Below are positions 1-10,388 of a stretch of DNA of 33,500 nt, piece by piece; within the stretch, counting starts at the first letter, position 1; every line of letters starts with the position of its first letter. The notes below the pieces were generated by a model. The model had not been told where the DNA came from and searched no databases. It was given only the letters and a program-made list of their open reading frames with translations. The translations under genes were made by a program, and so were the position numbers. The stretch is from Adiantum capillus-veneris (Eukaryota > Streptophyta > Polypodiopsida > Polypodiales > Pteridaceae): NCBI GenBank assembly GCA_014529385.2, contig CM043961.1, forward strand, positions 15,148,478-15,181,977. Direction: 5' to 3'.

Positions 1-27
1 GCCCTGTACTCAGCCTCACAACTCGAA

Positions 28-1459
28 TGGCCACAGTAGGTTGCTTCTTGCTCAACCATGATATACATGAACTGCCAAGCATGAAACAAAAACCACTTGT
101 GGACACTCGTGTGTCAAAACAACCAGCCCAATCTGAGTCCGAAAAAGCATGTAAGTCTGGCGGCAATGATCCCCCCTTGGGATAAAACTAGCCAAGATGT
201 AAAGTGCCACTAAGGTAGCGGAAAATCCTCTTGACAGCTTGCCAATGCTTAGACCCTGGGCTATGCATAAATCTGCCGACCTGTGAGACTGCAAACTAAA
301 TATCTGGCCTCGTGTTGCATACATAAATGAGGCAGCCAACAGCAGTTTGGTAAAGAGTGACATCAGCAGGATCGCCAGCATCATGTAGACTCAACTTCAA
401 ACCTGTTTCCATGGGAGTGGAAATAGGTTTGCAATCCTCAAGTCCAAACTTACATAGAAATGTTTCTATGTAACTTTTCTGGCACAAGGCAATACCACCA
501 TCACACTGCTTAAACTGTATACCCAAGTAATGATGGAACAACCCCAAATCTTTCATCTTGAAAGTAGCATTCAAATCAGTCTTAAATTCAGCAATATGTC
601 TCTCATTTGGTCCAGTGATCAGTAAATCATCGACATAAAGAACCACAATGAGAAGTACATCATCCTCACGCTTTACATACAATGTGCTTTCTGTTGGACT
701 GTTACGAAAGCCTCGTTTCACCAAATGAGTGTCAGCTTTCTCATACCAAGCACGAGGAGATTACTTCAACCCATACAAAGCCTTCTTACATCTACACACT
801 TTGTCCTCTTGTCCTTTTACGACAAAACCGTGAGGCTGCGTTACATAAACTTCCTCAAATATGTCACCATTCAAGAAAGTAGTAACAATGTATGATTGAT
901 GTACATCCGAACCAAAATGAGCTGCCAATGCACATAGAAAACGTACAGTAGTCATACGACAAGTGGGAGCAAAAGTCTCTTCATAATCAATGACTTTTTG
1001 CTGTGCATAACCCATTGCAACAAGTCAAGCCTTATGGCGATCGATCTCACCATTCGGCTTGTGTTTTAACTTGTAAACCCACTTTGTACCAATGGCCTTT
1101 TTTCCAGGAGGCAAATCACATAAAGTCCATGTGTCATTTTCTATAAGTGCATCATACTCTGATTGCATGGCAGCCATCCAATTTTCTGAATTTTGTGCTT
1201 CATCAAAAGACAGAGGCTCCTCAACATCATGTAAGCTAGACACAACCAAAGCATAACAATCTGATGTATAAGATGCACGGCGAGAGCCTGAATGAGTACC
1301 ACTAGACAAAGGTGCATCCAATTTACTATCATGCAAAGTGTGCACCAGCCATTTTGGCATACCTCTAGCCTGCTCATTTTCAGCCCTTTCCTCATCAAGT
1401 ACATCATGTACATCTACATCAGTAATAGGCTGATCTAGAACATTTTTAGAAACCCCCAT
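28..1459 (-). pseudogene. pol: copia reverse transcriptase and start of RNase H
   Basis: RT begins around 'NDTWTL..LP.GKKAIGTKWV' and includes 'YGLK.SPRAWYEK' and the catalytic YVDD at 626-637. The connection domain follows ('TPME', 'Y...VGCLIY'), then the RNase H start with 'SDSDWAGC' and 'TSGFCF'. All of this is in the gag frame, interrupted by TGA 1025 (in 'KARLVA', CGA to TGA), TAA near 761 (in 'YGLKQSP', CAA to TAA), and TAG near 296 and near 195. A further frame change near base 27 precedes the 'SCEAEYR' motif carrying the RNase H glutamate. The rest of RNase H lies outside the window. Confidence 0.9.
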
Positions 1460-1462
1460 AGG

Positions 1463-2242
1463 CTATACATTTGCCTCATTGTAACTTACATTCGTATTTC
1501 CACCACTGAAAAGAGACAACAAAGTGTCATAAATGTCTTGTGAGCTTACATTATTGTCTCTAGTACATGACAACAAGGGCTGAATAGAATCTTCCACAAA
1601 CACTACATCCCGAGAAACCAGAATACGTTTTGTTTGCGGATGATACAACCTGTAACCTTTGCTTTCAGCACTATAACCAACAAAAATACATTTGACAGCC
1701 TTATCATCCAATTTTTTGCGCTGCACTTGTGGCACCAAAGCATATGCCAAACAATCAAAAACACGCATATGCTCAATGCTTCAAATGGAGTAATAGACTG
1801 CAAAGCTTTCGTAGGACACTTGTTAAGTACATAAGTGGCACACATGATGGCCTCGAGCCAAAAAGAATGCGGCAAAGCTTGACTTTTGACCATACATCAT
1901 GCCATTTCCGTCAGTGACCTATTTTTCCTCTCAGCAACACCATTTTGCTGAGGTGTATAAGGCACTGTACATTGGTGTTTTATCCCACGACTAGCCAAAA
2001 ATGCATTAAATTCATGAGACATATAAGCACCCCCTCGATCGGAACGGAGGGTGCCCATAGTACATTTCGAGACATTTTCAGCCATAGCCAAAAATTGTTT
2101 GAAGCACATAAAAAACTTCGGACTTCTCTTTAAGCGGAAATACCCATGCATGCCTGGAGTAATCATCAATGAAAGTCACGAAGTACAGGTAATTGCCCAA
2201 GCACGGAGTTTGCATGGGCCCACAAACATCACTATGCACAAG
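1463..2242 (-). pseudogene. pol: copia integrase core, frameshifted
   Basis: The DDE triad is visible. The first Asp (SDVCGP) is at 2228-2230, the second (LRSDRGG) at 2038-2040, and the Glu (GVAERKNR) at 1930-1932. The core is split between frames. The first Asp is in the gag frame, the other two lie in another frame after a change near 2110, and the original frame returns near 1775. An in-frame TGA at 1897-1899 sits where Arg is expected in 'EMARCM'. The C-terminal part, with 'KCIFVGYS..SKGYRLY' and 'SRDVVF', is the usual copia integrase tail. The segment ends at a TAG at 1463. Confidence 0.87.
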
Positions 2243-2869
2243 CTACAACCTGCACGTGACCCGAACTGAACCATCCTTTGGAAATTTAGAACGCTGCATC
2301 TTACCCAAAATACAGCCTTCACAAACATGTTTGACAGGTGCTTCAAGAGGCGGCAAAGAAGCAACCATATCAGATTTCTGCAAATGAAGTAAACTGGAAA
2401 AATTCAGATGACCAAAACGTGCATGCCAAAGTTTTGCATCTGAAATAGCCCTTGAATCTGTAACAACATTTGCAAAATTTTGTCCACACTTGTCATACAA
2501 AGTGAGCTTATACAGCCCATGGCACAAAAGGCCAGATGCAACAATTTCATCACCAGAACTGAGATCATGAACTGTACATCTGTCATCCACAAATTTTACT
2601 ACAAGTCCAAGTCTAGTAAGTGCGGATACAGACAAGAGATTTTTTTTGATCCCAGGTACATAAAGTGCATCAACAAGTGTGAAGGAGCTGCCATTAGCAG
2701 TAGTGAGCACAATCTTTCCAACTCCCTAAACTGGATAAGAGGCGTTGTTGGCACAAGTGACTGAATTTCCATGAGGGACAGACCCAAGAGAGGTAAACAA
2801 TTCACGATGTGAGGTAATGTGCTTTGTAGCACCACTGTCAAAATACCACACATGTGAATCTGCAGCAAC
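2243..2869 (-). pseudogene. pol: copia protease and GAG-pre-integrase region
   Basis: This continues the gag frame. The aspartic-protease signature DSGAT lies at 2825-2839, followed by a TAG at 2726-2728. An open run then ends at a stop at 2243-2245. Near its end is the integrase N-terminal zinc-binding module with two histidines (WHARFGH) and a C-x2-C pair (CEGC), the family's HHCC arrangement. The stop at 2243 falls where related proteins carry a residue just before the LVHSDVCGP strand of the integrase core, consistent with a CAG to TAG change. Catalytic residues look preserved but the reading frame is not. Confidence 0.85.
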
Positions 2870-3937
2870 TCACAAGCATGCATCATGGACATCGGGATTG
2901 TAAGTGCACTCTGTGCTAAAAGCCCATTCTGCATCAACATCAGCAACACAGTCTCCTTTCACAGAAGACTCAACAATGGCTGCATTTGTAGTGGAACCAG
3001 CATTTGCAGTGGAACCACCCTCTTTCTTCTTAGCCTCTTTGGCCTTCAACTTAGGACACGACTTGATCAAGTGATCATTTGATTTACAATAATGGCAACG
3101 CATCTTCTTTTTGCCCTTATCACCAGAATTTCCAGACGAATTGCTACCAGCAGAAGAATTAGGAATATAATTTTTGCCACTCGCAGCAGAACCATAAGAA
3201 GTGGCTGAATTGCTGTTACCACCCTTTCTTTGAGAAGCAATAAAAGCCTGTTCACCTGCACGTTGCCTAGTCCTGTTTTTTTTGGAAAGTGACTTTTGCA
3301 ACAGCAATGTGCATAATGCATCAAACTTGACAACTTCTGGATTTCCTTGGGTCATAAGTCTCCAAGTACTAGCAAAAGTCTGGTAAGAATATGGTAAGGC
3401 ATCAAGAACAGTCTGCAGAAGGGAAATGTCTGAAATGACTTCACATGCAGAAATAAGCTGCTCATTGATATCCTTGACACTAGCAAGGAAAGTGTCCATA
3501 TCATCTTCCTCATGCATAATCTTCGACTCCAGCTCTTTATGCAGCAAAGAAATTTTAGCCTCACTGCGACTTGCATAAAGAGCAGCCAATATATCCCAAG
3601 CCTGTTTTGCAGATTTTGTTGAACGGATGTGAGGAACAATGGTGCGCTTCACAGACAACACAATCAATGCATGAGCCTGCGCATTCTTTACGTCCCAACG
3701 AGCTTGTTCTGCCGTATGCAAAACAACTCTAACAACAACAATCCTTGCAGCAAGACCTGCACCATCGCCTACATCCTCAGAACCAGGACGTACATCAATG
3801 CCCTGCACAATGTTCCAGACACCCTTTGACACAAGAACATGTTGCATCATATAAGCCGACATAGGGTAGTTGTCCCCATCCAACCTGTCCTCAGCAGCAA
3901 ACATCTTGAACACATCTGTGTTGTTGTTGTCAACCAT
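2870..3937 (-). pseudogene. gag: copia gag with zinc knuckle
   Basis: A 355-codon frame from the ATG at 3937. The open frame continues 20 codons upstream, but the later ATG (protein starting MVDNNN) gives the usual copia Gag start. It has a UBN2/Retrotran_gag-like helical body with the 'W..L...Y' region near residue 120, then a Ser/Asn/Gly-rich linker and one CCHC knuckle at residues 281, 284, 289 and 294 (C-x2-C-x4-H-x4-C) for RNA packaging. The frame ends at TGA 2870-2872. Protease motifs follow in the same frame, so this stop is probably a mutation inside a former polyprotein, not a natural end. Confidence 0.88.
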
Positions 3938-4282
3938 GGTAAATGCTGCACCTGATGTGAAAACTGCCCGAAAATAGGAGAAACGGAGCAGGAACAACCT
4001 GTGCTATATAGCACAAACCGTAGAAGACTATAAGACACCTGTTATGCAGAAAACGGCATTGACAGAAATTTTGCACAAAATGACGAAATAGTCTGTGCAG
4101 TACTGCCTGTAGTGGAAACGGAGGCCGAAATGAGCCCAAATCAAAATTTTGAGCAGACGGAGCTCTACAAGATCTCACAAAATATTTGTCGACATGCGAA
4201 CGCTCGCCAAAGCTCATTGAAATCGGAGAAAGTGAGCAGGCGTGTGCTGGAGTAGGTGGCGACTAAGCCTGGGAGGACGTGA

Positions 4283-4299
4283 CCTGCTCTGATACCAAT
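4283..4299 (-). other. Primer binding site, initiator Met-tRNA
   Basis: The plus strand reads GCTCTGATACCA, the complement of TGGTATCAGAGC. This is the classic plant retrotransposon site that pairs with the 3' end of initiator methionine tRNA to start minus-strand DNA synthesis. It lies two bases inside the LTR edge, as expected. Confidence 0.93.
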
Positions 4300-4558
4300 T
4301 GTTGGAATTAGGGTTGCAGAGAAACGCACACAGCTTGGAGAAGATGAAGGAAGCTCAAGGCACACAATAGAGAGTGTGTTACTTAGTATGCAATGGAAAG
4401 ATAGATAGCCCTAGAGTGATGGACGTATATCCAATGCTCGGGGGAAAAAACCTCCTAAAGAGGGAAAAAATGCCCCGATGGTCCTAGTGTGTTCACACAC
4501 ATCACTACCACATGTATATGGTAACAATATAAATAATCGTGATTATTTACAACTGACA
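4300..4558 (-). repeat. 5' LTR of the copia element (259 bp)
   Basis: On the plus strand the block starts with TGTTGGAATT just after the primer site and ends with CAACTGACA, so on the minus strand it runs TGTCAG...CCAACA with the expected TG/CA ends. A TATTTATAT box lies near the start of the minus-strand copy, where a U3 promoter should be. The inner boundary is well placed by the primer site. The outer boundary at 4558 is chosen only for its CA end and typical copia length, and the second LTR is not available for comparison. Confidence 0.65.
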
Positions 4559-5377
4559 ACTTTTTGCATCTTTTTGGTCAACTGAGCATGTACACATGTT
4601 TATCATCAATATAAGTCTATGAATCAATTTTCAACAAGTTTGGACAATTTTTTCCCAAATTTACACTCAAGATTCAAGAATTCAGTATAAACTTGAGTTT
4701 TTACCCAGTTTTTTGTCAGTTTGGTTATCCAAATCTTTTGGGCCTTTACAAAACTTGTTTGTACACATGCTGTGAGCCAATGGTATGAACCTTGGTCAAA
4801 TCTGAGTTAAAAGTTAATAATCACGATTATTAACTTCAGGCTTGAAATTAACACTTTTTTGTAATTTTTTCAAAGACAATCTTTACATGAACTATTTTAA
4901 GCCTATGAATCAAGTCAAAACTTAATTTGGCCTAAAATATCAAGAAAAAGTAAATAATTTGAGTTTTGGCCAACTGTTGAAATTTTTACCTCGAAGTGTC
5001 CTTGAGCTTATCAATTGGTTCAGACAACTTTTAAGCTTACTCTCCAGTCAGATTGAGTGGTTTCGAGTTTTTTCGTGCTATTTCTAGACCTGAAATTTTG
5101 CAACTTCCAATAACAACTCACACTTGATTCTTTCAGAGAGAGCCATGTTCTGAAATCCACCTCGAATCCTACTTACCCTACTCCTAGATTCTCATGCAAT
5201 GGGGTTGTGGAAAGTGTCCACAAACACTCGTTTTCTTGTCTTTTATTTTTTTCTAAGCATTGATCTTAAGACTTGTCTCGTCTACCAATCATCCTCAAAA
5301 TACTAATCTATTTCTACAATCCCACAATCCTAAAGGCACTCAGCAAGTATGATTACTTCCAAGCTACCTCTACACAG
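4559..5377. other. AT-rich spacer between the two retrotransposons
   Basis: No coding sequence could be supported. The stretch contains a near-perfect palindrome, gttaataatcacgattattaac (about 4809-4832), resembling another near-palindrome inside the copia LTR (4531-4549). It may be the leader of the older Tat-type element whose primer site is seen at 16632, split by the younger insertions. That is inference from position and orientation only. Confidence 0.4.
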
Positions 5378-5546
5378 TGAGGACGGTCCGGGGCGGGCAA
5401 CAAGAAGAGTGGCCTCTAAGCACCCTTCTAGGCTCCCGTGCTGCTCAATTGGATTGGGGTTAGAAAAAACAACAAACACACACACAAACCCGCAACCTAA
5501 CCCTACACAAATTTGGGGCACCGCCTAGTTTTGGATGCGAACTAGG

Positions 5547-5607
<61 letters not shown>

Positions 5608-7987
5608 CTTTGAAATGTATCGGCCGTGATCAAGCAAACACAATTATATATGTAAAAAAGAGAGAGAAGGGGGAGGGGATGCTTGTTGCATTAATACCTT
5701 CTTACAAATCTGTCACGACCAATCAAAGTGAGATTAGTATTTGTTCAACATAGCTTGAGTAAATTACACCACAACACATCACAAGAAAAGCCACCCCAAT
5801 CACTGTCTTAAGGCTAGGGGAGTCCTCTCCACCCTCTTGCCTTCTTACAGTATGTGGAATTTATGGCTGACTTGATGACAACACCCAGAGACAACCTATC
5901 AAGAACTTAAAAAACACCAAGACACTTACACATCATTATTGTCCATTACTTTACGTTGGAAGAGAAACAAAGTATCCAAGCTTAGTCCAAATCCACCCTC
6001 CTTGATTCAGCAAATGTTGGGCTTACACTAGTAGGAGAAATGATAGATTTCCTACTCTCAATTGAATGATCACTCTCTCTTACAATGGCATAGAGTTCCC
6101 TTGCTAATCACCCATAATACAACACATGCATATGCATAAGAGAATGAGCTTCCACTCAAGAGCTCCTTCTAGAGAGGTTGAGCTTGGCTTCTCAAGCTAT
6201 AGCATAGTGCTCTTGCTTATGGCTCCCCCATTTTTGTGCTAGCTACACCCTCCTTTTATAGAAATTTTGAGGGCTAGGGTTACTCCTCTAACCATGGTTG
6301 GGTTAGATTTTCAGCACTTATCTAATTTCTTTTGCTTGGAATTATCAATAAGTTGGTGGGGATAGACGAAGAAGAGAGAGAGGAGAGAAGTGGAGGTGAT
6401 AGGACTTTTCGTAGTAGGTTAGTGTTAGTAAACTAGTAGAGTTAGTATTTTTATTGATTTACAAATGGAATTGGATATTTACAATGGGAGTATCGAAGGA
6501 GGATACAAATAAGGAAGAAAAAACTCTTAATAGGTAAGAAATTATGGATTTCTTACAATGTTGATGCTCCAAGTGTCTTGAGTAGGGTCAATTTTGACGC
6601 TTGTTGACGGTCCACTAGCTTTGACGGTACGTTCTTTCTCCACTCTTGATCTTACTTGGGAGCCAAGGTGATTGAATATGAGTAATCAATCAACATGGTG
6701 CTGTCTTTCAAGAGAAGAGGCTGAATTTTGTGGTTTTCTTGATAGATATGGGTAATATGGATGAGGAAAATTGAGACTAAGTGGTCAATTTTGGAATGGA
6801 AGTGTGTGTAGGAGACATGAGTTCACCATGGTTTCTCTTATTCTTCAAGGTTGAGAAGAAGGTGAGTAGGGTGCACAGAGGAGTGGTGAGAGAGGTAGGG
6901 ATGAGTAGTGGAGAAGTGTGTGTGAAAGAGGAAAATGATAAAGTGGAATAGGGAGTGTGGCTGCATAGCATGGGCAAACTGGGGTCCACCAATAAAATCA
7001 TAGCTCAGAGCTCGTAGCTCAAAAAAATATGAAAAAATTTGAGGTAAAAGTTCAGCCCACGAGCTACAACTTTTGTTTGTATTACCTTTTCAAATTCGGG
7101 GAGCATGTGATGTTTAAAAATTCAGCAAAACCGACTATTTTTTCCACTGCACAAAGTCCTTGTGAGGTCCTTCTTTGGATGATTCTTTTGAGTACCTCCA
7201 AGAGTGAGCTCCCCATGGTGCATGCATGCATTCCACATACCATTGACCTTATTTGGTAGGTCTATCATTGAAGATATTGTTGAGATCATGATATAAGTGA
7301 ATAGTACAACTAAGAAAATCAAATATTGAGGGGTCTAAAAAAATATGTATATGTCAAATATAAATGATATAGGTGGAAAAAATATAAAAGGGTCAAAATA
7401 AATCTCTCTCATTATAAGTCTACCATAAAAAGATGAATATTTTTGGTGGTCTAATTTATGAGAGTAATAGAGAATAGATGTAGGAAGGAAAAAATCACAA
7501 TAGTGAAAAAATATACACATAAATAGAACTAGTTTTTTTGGATTTTTGTTGGGATGGAGTTACGCCAAAAATAAGAGAAGCTTGCATGAAATTATTTTTA
7601 TATGGAATAAAGAGTATGCAAAATGGTAAGAAAAAATATGGTAATGGTGAGTCAATGTACATAGCATAAATAACACACCATAGGTAGAAATATTTAAATA
7701 AATACCAATATAATTATGAAAAATCCTTTTATTTAGGCCCTATATACAATGAAATATTTATACACAAATGGGCCATAATATTTTTTATTTTTTTAATTAA
7801 TTTATTTTTTTGGCTCAACTAGCCCAGTGACTAGCTAGCTGAGGGTTTTAAGAAAATATGGACAAAGTTCCTAACTCACACACGCCTATGTACAATGAAA
7901 TGGTAGGGATAACCAAAATGTTTGAGTGATTTGATAGGGTGACGTAGCCTACTATGGAAATTATGGAAAGCTAAAAAATGGCTATCA
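5378..7987 (-). repeat. 3' LTR (left copy) of the Tat-type element
   Basis: It starts TGAGGACGGTCCGGGG and ends GGCTATCA (TG...CA). It matches 13907-16501 almost throughout. It carries a (GA)n tract at 5553-5604, shorter than in the other copy, and has about 35 extra bases around 7741-7780 relative to it. No real gene is seen inside it; short frames here are chance. Confidence 0.95.
5553..5604. repeat. (GA)n microsatellite in the left LTR
   Basis: Uninterrupted GA repeat, 26 units. The equivalent tract in the right LTR is longer. Confidence 0.97.
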
Positions 7988-7991
7988 TTAG

Positions 7992-8002
7992 CCCTCCCCC
8001 AG
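7992..8002 (-). other. Polypurine tract of the Tat-type element
   Basis: The minus strand reads CTGGGGGAGGG just upstream of the 3' LTR (TAA, then TGATAGCC). This is the plus-strand primer expected at that place. Confidence 0.85.
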
Positions 8003-8015
8003 GATGATGGTATAT

Positions 8016-9992
8016 TCATGTACCATCATAGAGCATTTTTTCCAAAGAGAGTGCTTCAGAGTCCTTGACGATATCTTCATTGTTTGGCCCCTCAGAATTT
8101 GGGCTGGAGTTACACTCATGCTTCATGTAACAATACTTACATGAGACAGCTGCCCTTTGACAGATCTTTGGTAGAAGGCGACTCAAATAGGGGTTCAAGC
8201 GATAACCATTTACCTTCCTAGAGTGCTCTTTTCCATTCAAGTCCACAAGTTGATAGTAACTTGAATTGAAAGACTTCTTAACTATGTATGGCCCCTGCCG
8301 TCTAGTTTCAAATTTGGCATCAAAACGATTATCGAGTAGATTGTCATACCTTAGCACAAGATCTTCTTCATTGATGCCTTTGTCCTTTAGTTTCTTGTCA
8401 AGCTTCTCCTTCGCCTGCGTAGCTTTCCTCTTGTAGCACTCGTATGCTGCTTCTCTTTTCCACTCAAGCTCAGCTAAGGTAAGAAGTCGATCCATCCATG
8501 CTTCTTGATCATCTTGTGCTGCTTTGCCATGAAGTCGCATTGTGGGAATGTTGAGCTCAATTGGTTGTAAAGCCTCTTGACCATAGACCAAGTGAAATGG
8601 TGTGAACTCCGTGGCTTCCCTATATGTGGTTCTATATGCCCACAAGGCACCATCCAAGAAGTCATCCCACAACTTTGTCTTATTTCTCACCATGTTTCTA
8701 ATGATGCCTGCAATGACACCATTAGCTTTTTCTACCAAACCATTGGATTGGGGATAGTAGGGTGTACTATGACGATGTAGAATGTGAAGTTCTTCACAGA
8801 CTTCTGTAAGCAAGCCCTTTCTAAACCCTGGACCATTATCAGAAACAATCTCCAAAGGTGTGATAAATCTACAACAAATGTGAGTGTAGACAAATTTGCT
8901 CACTGTCCTCTCATTTACCTTTGCCACACTTTGTGCTTCTACCCATCTTGTCATGTAGTCTATGGCCACCAAGATATACGATTTCCCATTTTTAGTCCTA
9001 GGCAATGGACCCATAGCATCAATGCCCCATTTTTCAAAGGGTCCATTTGCAAGCACGATTTGCCTTGGACCATAAACCAATCTTCTATTCCCATTTACCT
9101 GACAATTGTGACAACTTTTACACCAATGTTGGACATCCACATGCAGACTTGGCCAAACATACCCCGCAAGCAAAATCTTCTTCACAGTTAACTCTTGGGC
9201 AAAATGACCACCACATGCCTCTTCATGAAAACCTTTTAGAATGGCTGGAATTTCCTTGATAGTTGGTACTCTTCTGCACACTTGATCCTTCCCTCTTTGA
9301 TAGTGGGATCCTTCTAGAAAGAGATACGCGCTTGCCTTTTTCATGAGTCTCCTCTTTTGAGCCTTCATGAAGTCTTGTGGAAACTCACCCTCCAAAATGT
9401 AGCTAATAATGGGAGTCAATGACTCCAATTCCTGGTATCTCGGTTGGTTGACAGTTGCTACCACCATGATGACCTGCACTTCTTTCTCAACACATGTAAC
9501 TGCTTGTTGTGCAAGTAAATCGGCATCTTCATTCTGTTTCCTAGGAATATGATATAGTTGCACTTCTTCAAATTGATTAAACAACCTACGAATGGCATGA
9601 ACTTTTGTCCTTAAGCTTTCATTCTTGCATGCCCAAATGCCTAAAATTTGCTTCACAATGAGAAGTGCATCCCCTTTTACCATGAGACATTGTATACCTT
9701 GGCCAATGCATATCTTTAAACCATGAAGTAGTGTGTCATATTCTGCTTCATTGTTGCTAGTTGAACCTGGTAGATTGACCTTCTCTTTCATGACCACCTC
9801 CCCACTTGGGTTGAGCAACACTATCCCTCCCCCTGCTTTTCCTGTGGCTCGTCGAAAAGCTCCATCAAAGAAAAAGGTAAAAGCATTAGGAATATTTTTT
9901 GGTGGTGGCAATGGTAGGGTCTTTACTTCAGGCACCTTAATCTCCTTCTCATGTACCCTATAAGTAAGGATTCCTGCCAATTGTGCACGCAC
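8016..9992 (-). CDS. pol: Archaeal-type RNase H fused to integrase (Tat-type pol C-terminus)
   Basis: A 658-codon uninterrupted frame, in the same frame as RT; its first codon is GTG, so the true polyprotein continues upstream. Residues 38-165 form a complete second RNase H with the acidic set D43, E84 ('NNEAEY'), D108 ('KGDALL') and D158 ('EDADLLA'). The integrase zinc domain has H256, H263, C294 and C297. The integrase core has D325 ('WGIDAMGP'), D385 ('VSDNGPGF') and E421 ('GLVEKAN'), a DD35E spacing. A GPY/F module ('RRQGPYIV') lies near residue 567. The predicted product would degrade RNA in RNA-DNA hybrids and insert the cDNA. It is the only long part of this element with no lesion, and it ends 28 bp from the 3' LTR. 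Confidence 0.92.
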   Translation of the reverse strand: MRAQLAGILTYRVHEKEIKVPEVKTLPLPPPKNIPNAFTFFFDGAFRRATGKAGGGIVLLNPSGEVVMKEKVNLPGSTSNNEAEYDTLLHGLKICIGQGIQCLMVKGDALLIVKQILGIWACKNESLRTKVHAIRRLFNQFEEVQLYHIPRKQNEDADLLAQQAVTCVEKEVQVIMVVATVNQPRYQELESLTPIISYILEGEFPQDFMKAQKRRLMKKASAYLFLEGSHYQRGKDQVCRRVPTIKEIPAILKGFHEEACGGHFAQELTVKKILLAGYVWPSLHVDVQHWCKSCHNCQVNGNRRLVYGPRQIVLANGPFEKWGIDAMGPLPRTKNGKSYILVAIDYMTRWVEAQSVAKVNERTVSKFVYTHICCRFITPLEIVSDNGPGFRKGLLTEVCEELHILHRHSTPYYPQSNGLVEKANGVIAGIIRNMVRNKTKLWDDFLDGALWAYRTTYREATEFTPFHLVYGQEALQPIELNIPTMRLHGKAAQDDQEAWMDRLLTLAELEWKREAAYECYKRKATQAKEKLDKKLKDKGINEEDLVLRYDNLLDNRFDAKFETRRQGPYIVKKSFNSSYYQLVDLNGKEHSRKVNGYRLNPYLSRLLPKICQRAAVSCKYCYMKHECNSSPNSEGPNNEDIVKDSEALSLEKMLYDGT

Positions 9993-10388
9993 ACTATCTT
10001 CTACCTTGAAAGAGTATTGAAACTCTTACAACTCTATAATCCACTTCGAGATCCTAGTACTAAGATTCATTTGAGATGACACCCAAGGGAACAAATTTTC
10101 TGCAGTGAGAATTACAAAAGGTTTTGGTAGAAAGTAGGATCAAAACTTTCTCACTGCAAACATGAGAGAAAGAATCATGAGTTATGCCTCTGTGTAGCCT
10201 CTCTCCAAAGAATTCATGACCCTACTAGAAAAGTAGATGGGTCACATCCTGGTACTGTGGGGATCTTGTTGTAGTAAAACTGCACCAATTGTTTCCTTCC
10301 CAACACTAGAGCTAACAAAGAATGTGTACTCCCAACAAGGAGTCATGAGTATTGGTAGCTTTGACAAAATGACTTTAATGTTACAAAA
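9993..10388 (-). pseudogene. pol: Native Ty3 RNase H, stop-riddled
   Basis: In the frame shared with RT and integrase the translation shows 'ETIGAVLLQQD', 'PIYFSSRVMN', 'ERGYTEA' and 'MFAVRKF', the normal RNase H that follows RT in Ty3 elements. It is broken by at least four in-frame stops after the one at 10389. It connects directly into the intact frame at 9992. Its loss next to an intact second RNase H is notable, but neutral decay would also explain it. Confidence 0.75.

Larger units (their letters stand above)
1..4558 (-). mobile_element. Ty1/copia LTR retrotransposon, decayed, 3' end outside window
   Basis: Read on the minus strand the order is LTR, primer binding site, gag with a CCHC knuckle, protease, HHCC plus DDE integrase, reverse transcriptase with YVDD, and the start of RNase H. 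Protease-integrase-RT is the diagnostic Ty1/copia order. Nearly everything lies in one reading frame (codon first bases congruent to 1 modulo 3), as expected of a single polyprotein. That frame is broken by stops near 2870, 2726, 2243, 1897, 1463, 1025, 761, 296 and 195, and by frame changes near 2110, 1775 and 27. The second frame change restores the frame lost at the first. The copy cannot make its own polyprotein. The 3' LTR lies left of base 1, so neither target-site duplication nor LTR divergence can be judged. Confidence 0.93.

Noticed and set aside
1634-3829. Plus-strand frames opposite the copia element
   Set aside because: They are shadows of the minus-strand polyprotein, which shows the domain motifs.
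5535-7520. Small frames inside the LTRs (also at 13783-16070)
   Set aside because: They occur in both LTR copies, have no domain, and some are only translated GA repeats.
8577-9963. Plus-strand frames opposite the gypsy integrase
   Set aside because: They lie antisense to an intact 658-codon frame with full catalytic motifs.
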